A stretch of 64,000 bases of DNA, from positions 2,207,501 through 2,271,500 of the forward strand of contig NZ_CP115768.1 in NCBI RefSeq assembly GCF_027912835.1. The letters run 5' to 3'. The DNA is from Paracoccus sediminicola (GTDB lineage Bacteria > Pseudomonadota > Alphaproteobacteria > Rhodobacterales > Rhodobacteraceae). Below are positions 63,273 through 64,000 of this stretch, in pieces (the first letter of the stretch is position 1; the number at the start of each line of letters is the position of its first letter). The translations under genes were made by a program, and so were the position numbers. The notes under the pieces are model-generated. The model was given only the letters and a program-made list of their open reading frames with translations. It ran no database searches and was not told the DNA's origin.

Positions 63273-64000
63273 TCAGACGACCACGAAGCCGTGAGCGAAG
63301 GGGTCGCGGTCGTCGATAAAGATGGTGTTATAGCCCGTCATCCGCGCCCATCCGGCGACCGAAGGGATGATGGCGGGGCGGCCCGCGATTTCGGTTTCAG
63401 CCTCGATCCGGCCCTTGAAGATTGAGCCGATGATGGATTCGTGGTGGAATTCGTCGCCCGGTTTCAGCCTTCCCTTCGCGGCAAGCTGTGCCATCCGCGC
63501 CGAGGTGCCGGTGCCACAGGGCGAGCGGTCGATCGCCTTGTCGCCATAGAACACCGCGTTTCGGGCATGGGCGCCCTCGGTCCGCGGCGCGCCGGTCCAG
63601 AGGATATGGGACAGCCCGTGAATGCGGGGATCCTCGGGATGGCTGAAATCGTATCTCGCGTTCAGCGCCGCGCGCAGCTTCGGCGACAGCCCGACCAGTT
63701 CCCCGGCGGTGAAATCGGCCATGTCGCGATACAGGGTCTGCGGCTCGACAATGGCGTAGAAATTGCCGCCATAGGCGACATCGACGGTGATTTCCCCCAG
63801 ACCGTCAAGCTCGGCCGTCAGCCCCTCGGCATAGAGGAATGCGGGGACATTGGTCAGCCGCACCTCTTCAACGAAACGGCCCTGCTGGGTATAGGCGATA
63901 TCCACCTTGCCCGCCGGGGTCTCGATGGACAGCCGCCCCGGCTCGCGGGGCTGGATCAGGCCGTTCTCGATCCCCATGGTGATGGTGCCGATGGTGCCGT
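63273..64000 (-). CDS. 4-hydroxyproline epimerase (partial, N-terminus beyond window)
   Basis: The frame is open to the window edge, giving 242 C-terminal residues. It begins [13 protein letters not shown], the segment right after the first catalytic cysteine of the family (which lies outside the window), and has the second one in [12 protein letters not shown]. The ending [21 protein letters not shown] is typical of 4-hydroxyproline 2-epimerases, which convert trans-4-hydroxy-L-proline to the cis-D isomer. It is the most upstream gene seen of this minus-strand cluster. Confidence 0.88.
   Translation of the reverse strand, partial: GTIGTITMGIENGLIQPREPGRLSIETPAGKVDIAYTQQGRFVEEVRLTNVPAFLYAEGLTAELDGLGEITVDVAYGGNFYAIVEPQTLYRDMADFTAGELVGLSPKLRAALNARYDFSHPEDPRIHGLSHILWTGAPRTEGAHARNAVFYGDKAIDRSPCGTGTSARMAQLAAKGRLKPGDEFHHESIIGSIFKGRIEAETEIAGRPAIIPSVAGWARMTGYNTIFIDDRDPFAHGFVVV

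Noticed and set aside
1..64000. CRISPR arrays, prophage, plasmid or replication-origin features
   Set aside because: I saw no regularly spaced direct repeats, no integrase, phage structural or replication initiator genes, and no DnaA-box cluster.

Overview
The window is chromosomal DNA from a GC-rich alphaproteobacterium, most likely Rhodobacterales and probably Paracoccus or a close relative. That is inferred from protein similarity, from gene neighbourhoods (serC-serA, argJ-mutT, soxBDAG, putA/putR) and from a GC-rich intergenic repeat ending in GGATATTT..TCAGGATGAA, a style I associate with that group. No database was searched. Most of the window is dense housekeeping and catabolic sequence; mobile or decayed material is limited to a few short stretches.

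Layout. 1-4118: tail of a c-type cytochrome, serC with a structured leader, serA, a metallophosphatase. 4274-7715: CreA-like periplasmic protein, a convergent sugar transferase, a universal stress protein, an Nfu scaffold, tsaB and rimI. 7833-13625: secA on minus; on plus a secreted parvulin coupled to argJ, then mutT and an unlisted 41-residue ORF. 14010-22545 (minus): a seven-gene run of acyl-CoA synthetase, complete branched-chain-type ABC transporter (livG, livH, livM, livK, livF) and a PaaK-like enzyme. It diverges from a hybrid histidine kinase and response regulator (22731-25311); the shared promoter holds five phased short repeats. 25379-29850: aldehyde dehydrogenase, 1-Cys peroxiredoxin, a GT8 glycosyltransferase and a pyruvyltransferase-like protein. 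29922-37788: pnp, putP, two small cytoplasmic enzymes, rpsO, a membrane-anchored RTX protein and a pseudouridine synthase.

38079-44803: leucine biosynthesis (leuC, leuD, leuB) with a lower-GC DUF3800 gene wedged between leuC and leuD, an EEP-family protein, an EamA transporter and tRNA-Pro(CGG). 44927-45505 is an IS3-family remnant with both terminal inverted repeats. 45566-53226: GlxA-type regulator divergent from the sarcosine oxidase operon soxB-soxD-soxA-soxG and L-serine deaminase, giving a sarcosine to glycine/serine to pyruvate route. 53389-58522: CurA-like reductase, PutR-like Lrp regulator and divergent type-B putA. 58523-60415: decayed sequence around a hypothetical membrane protein. 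60416-64000 (minus): hydroxyproline catabolism, with a 4-hydroxyproline epimerase (cut by the window end), a proline-racemase-family enzyme with a Ser/Thr active-site pair, a GntR regulator and a DapA-family lyase.

A functional theme is imino-acid and methylated-amine use: PutP imports proline, PutA oxidises it under PutR, the right-hand cluster handles hydroxyproline, and the sox/sda operon handles sarcosine from betaine. The best candidates for something under-described are the two-component-controlled transporter with two acyl-CoA ligase-like enzymes, the DUF3800 interruption of leuCD, and the Ser/Thr proline-racemase-family enzyme.
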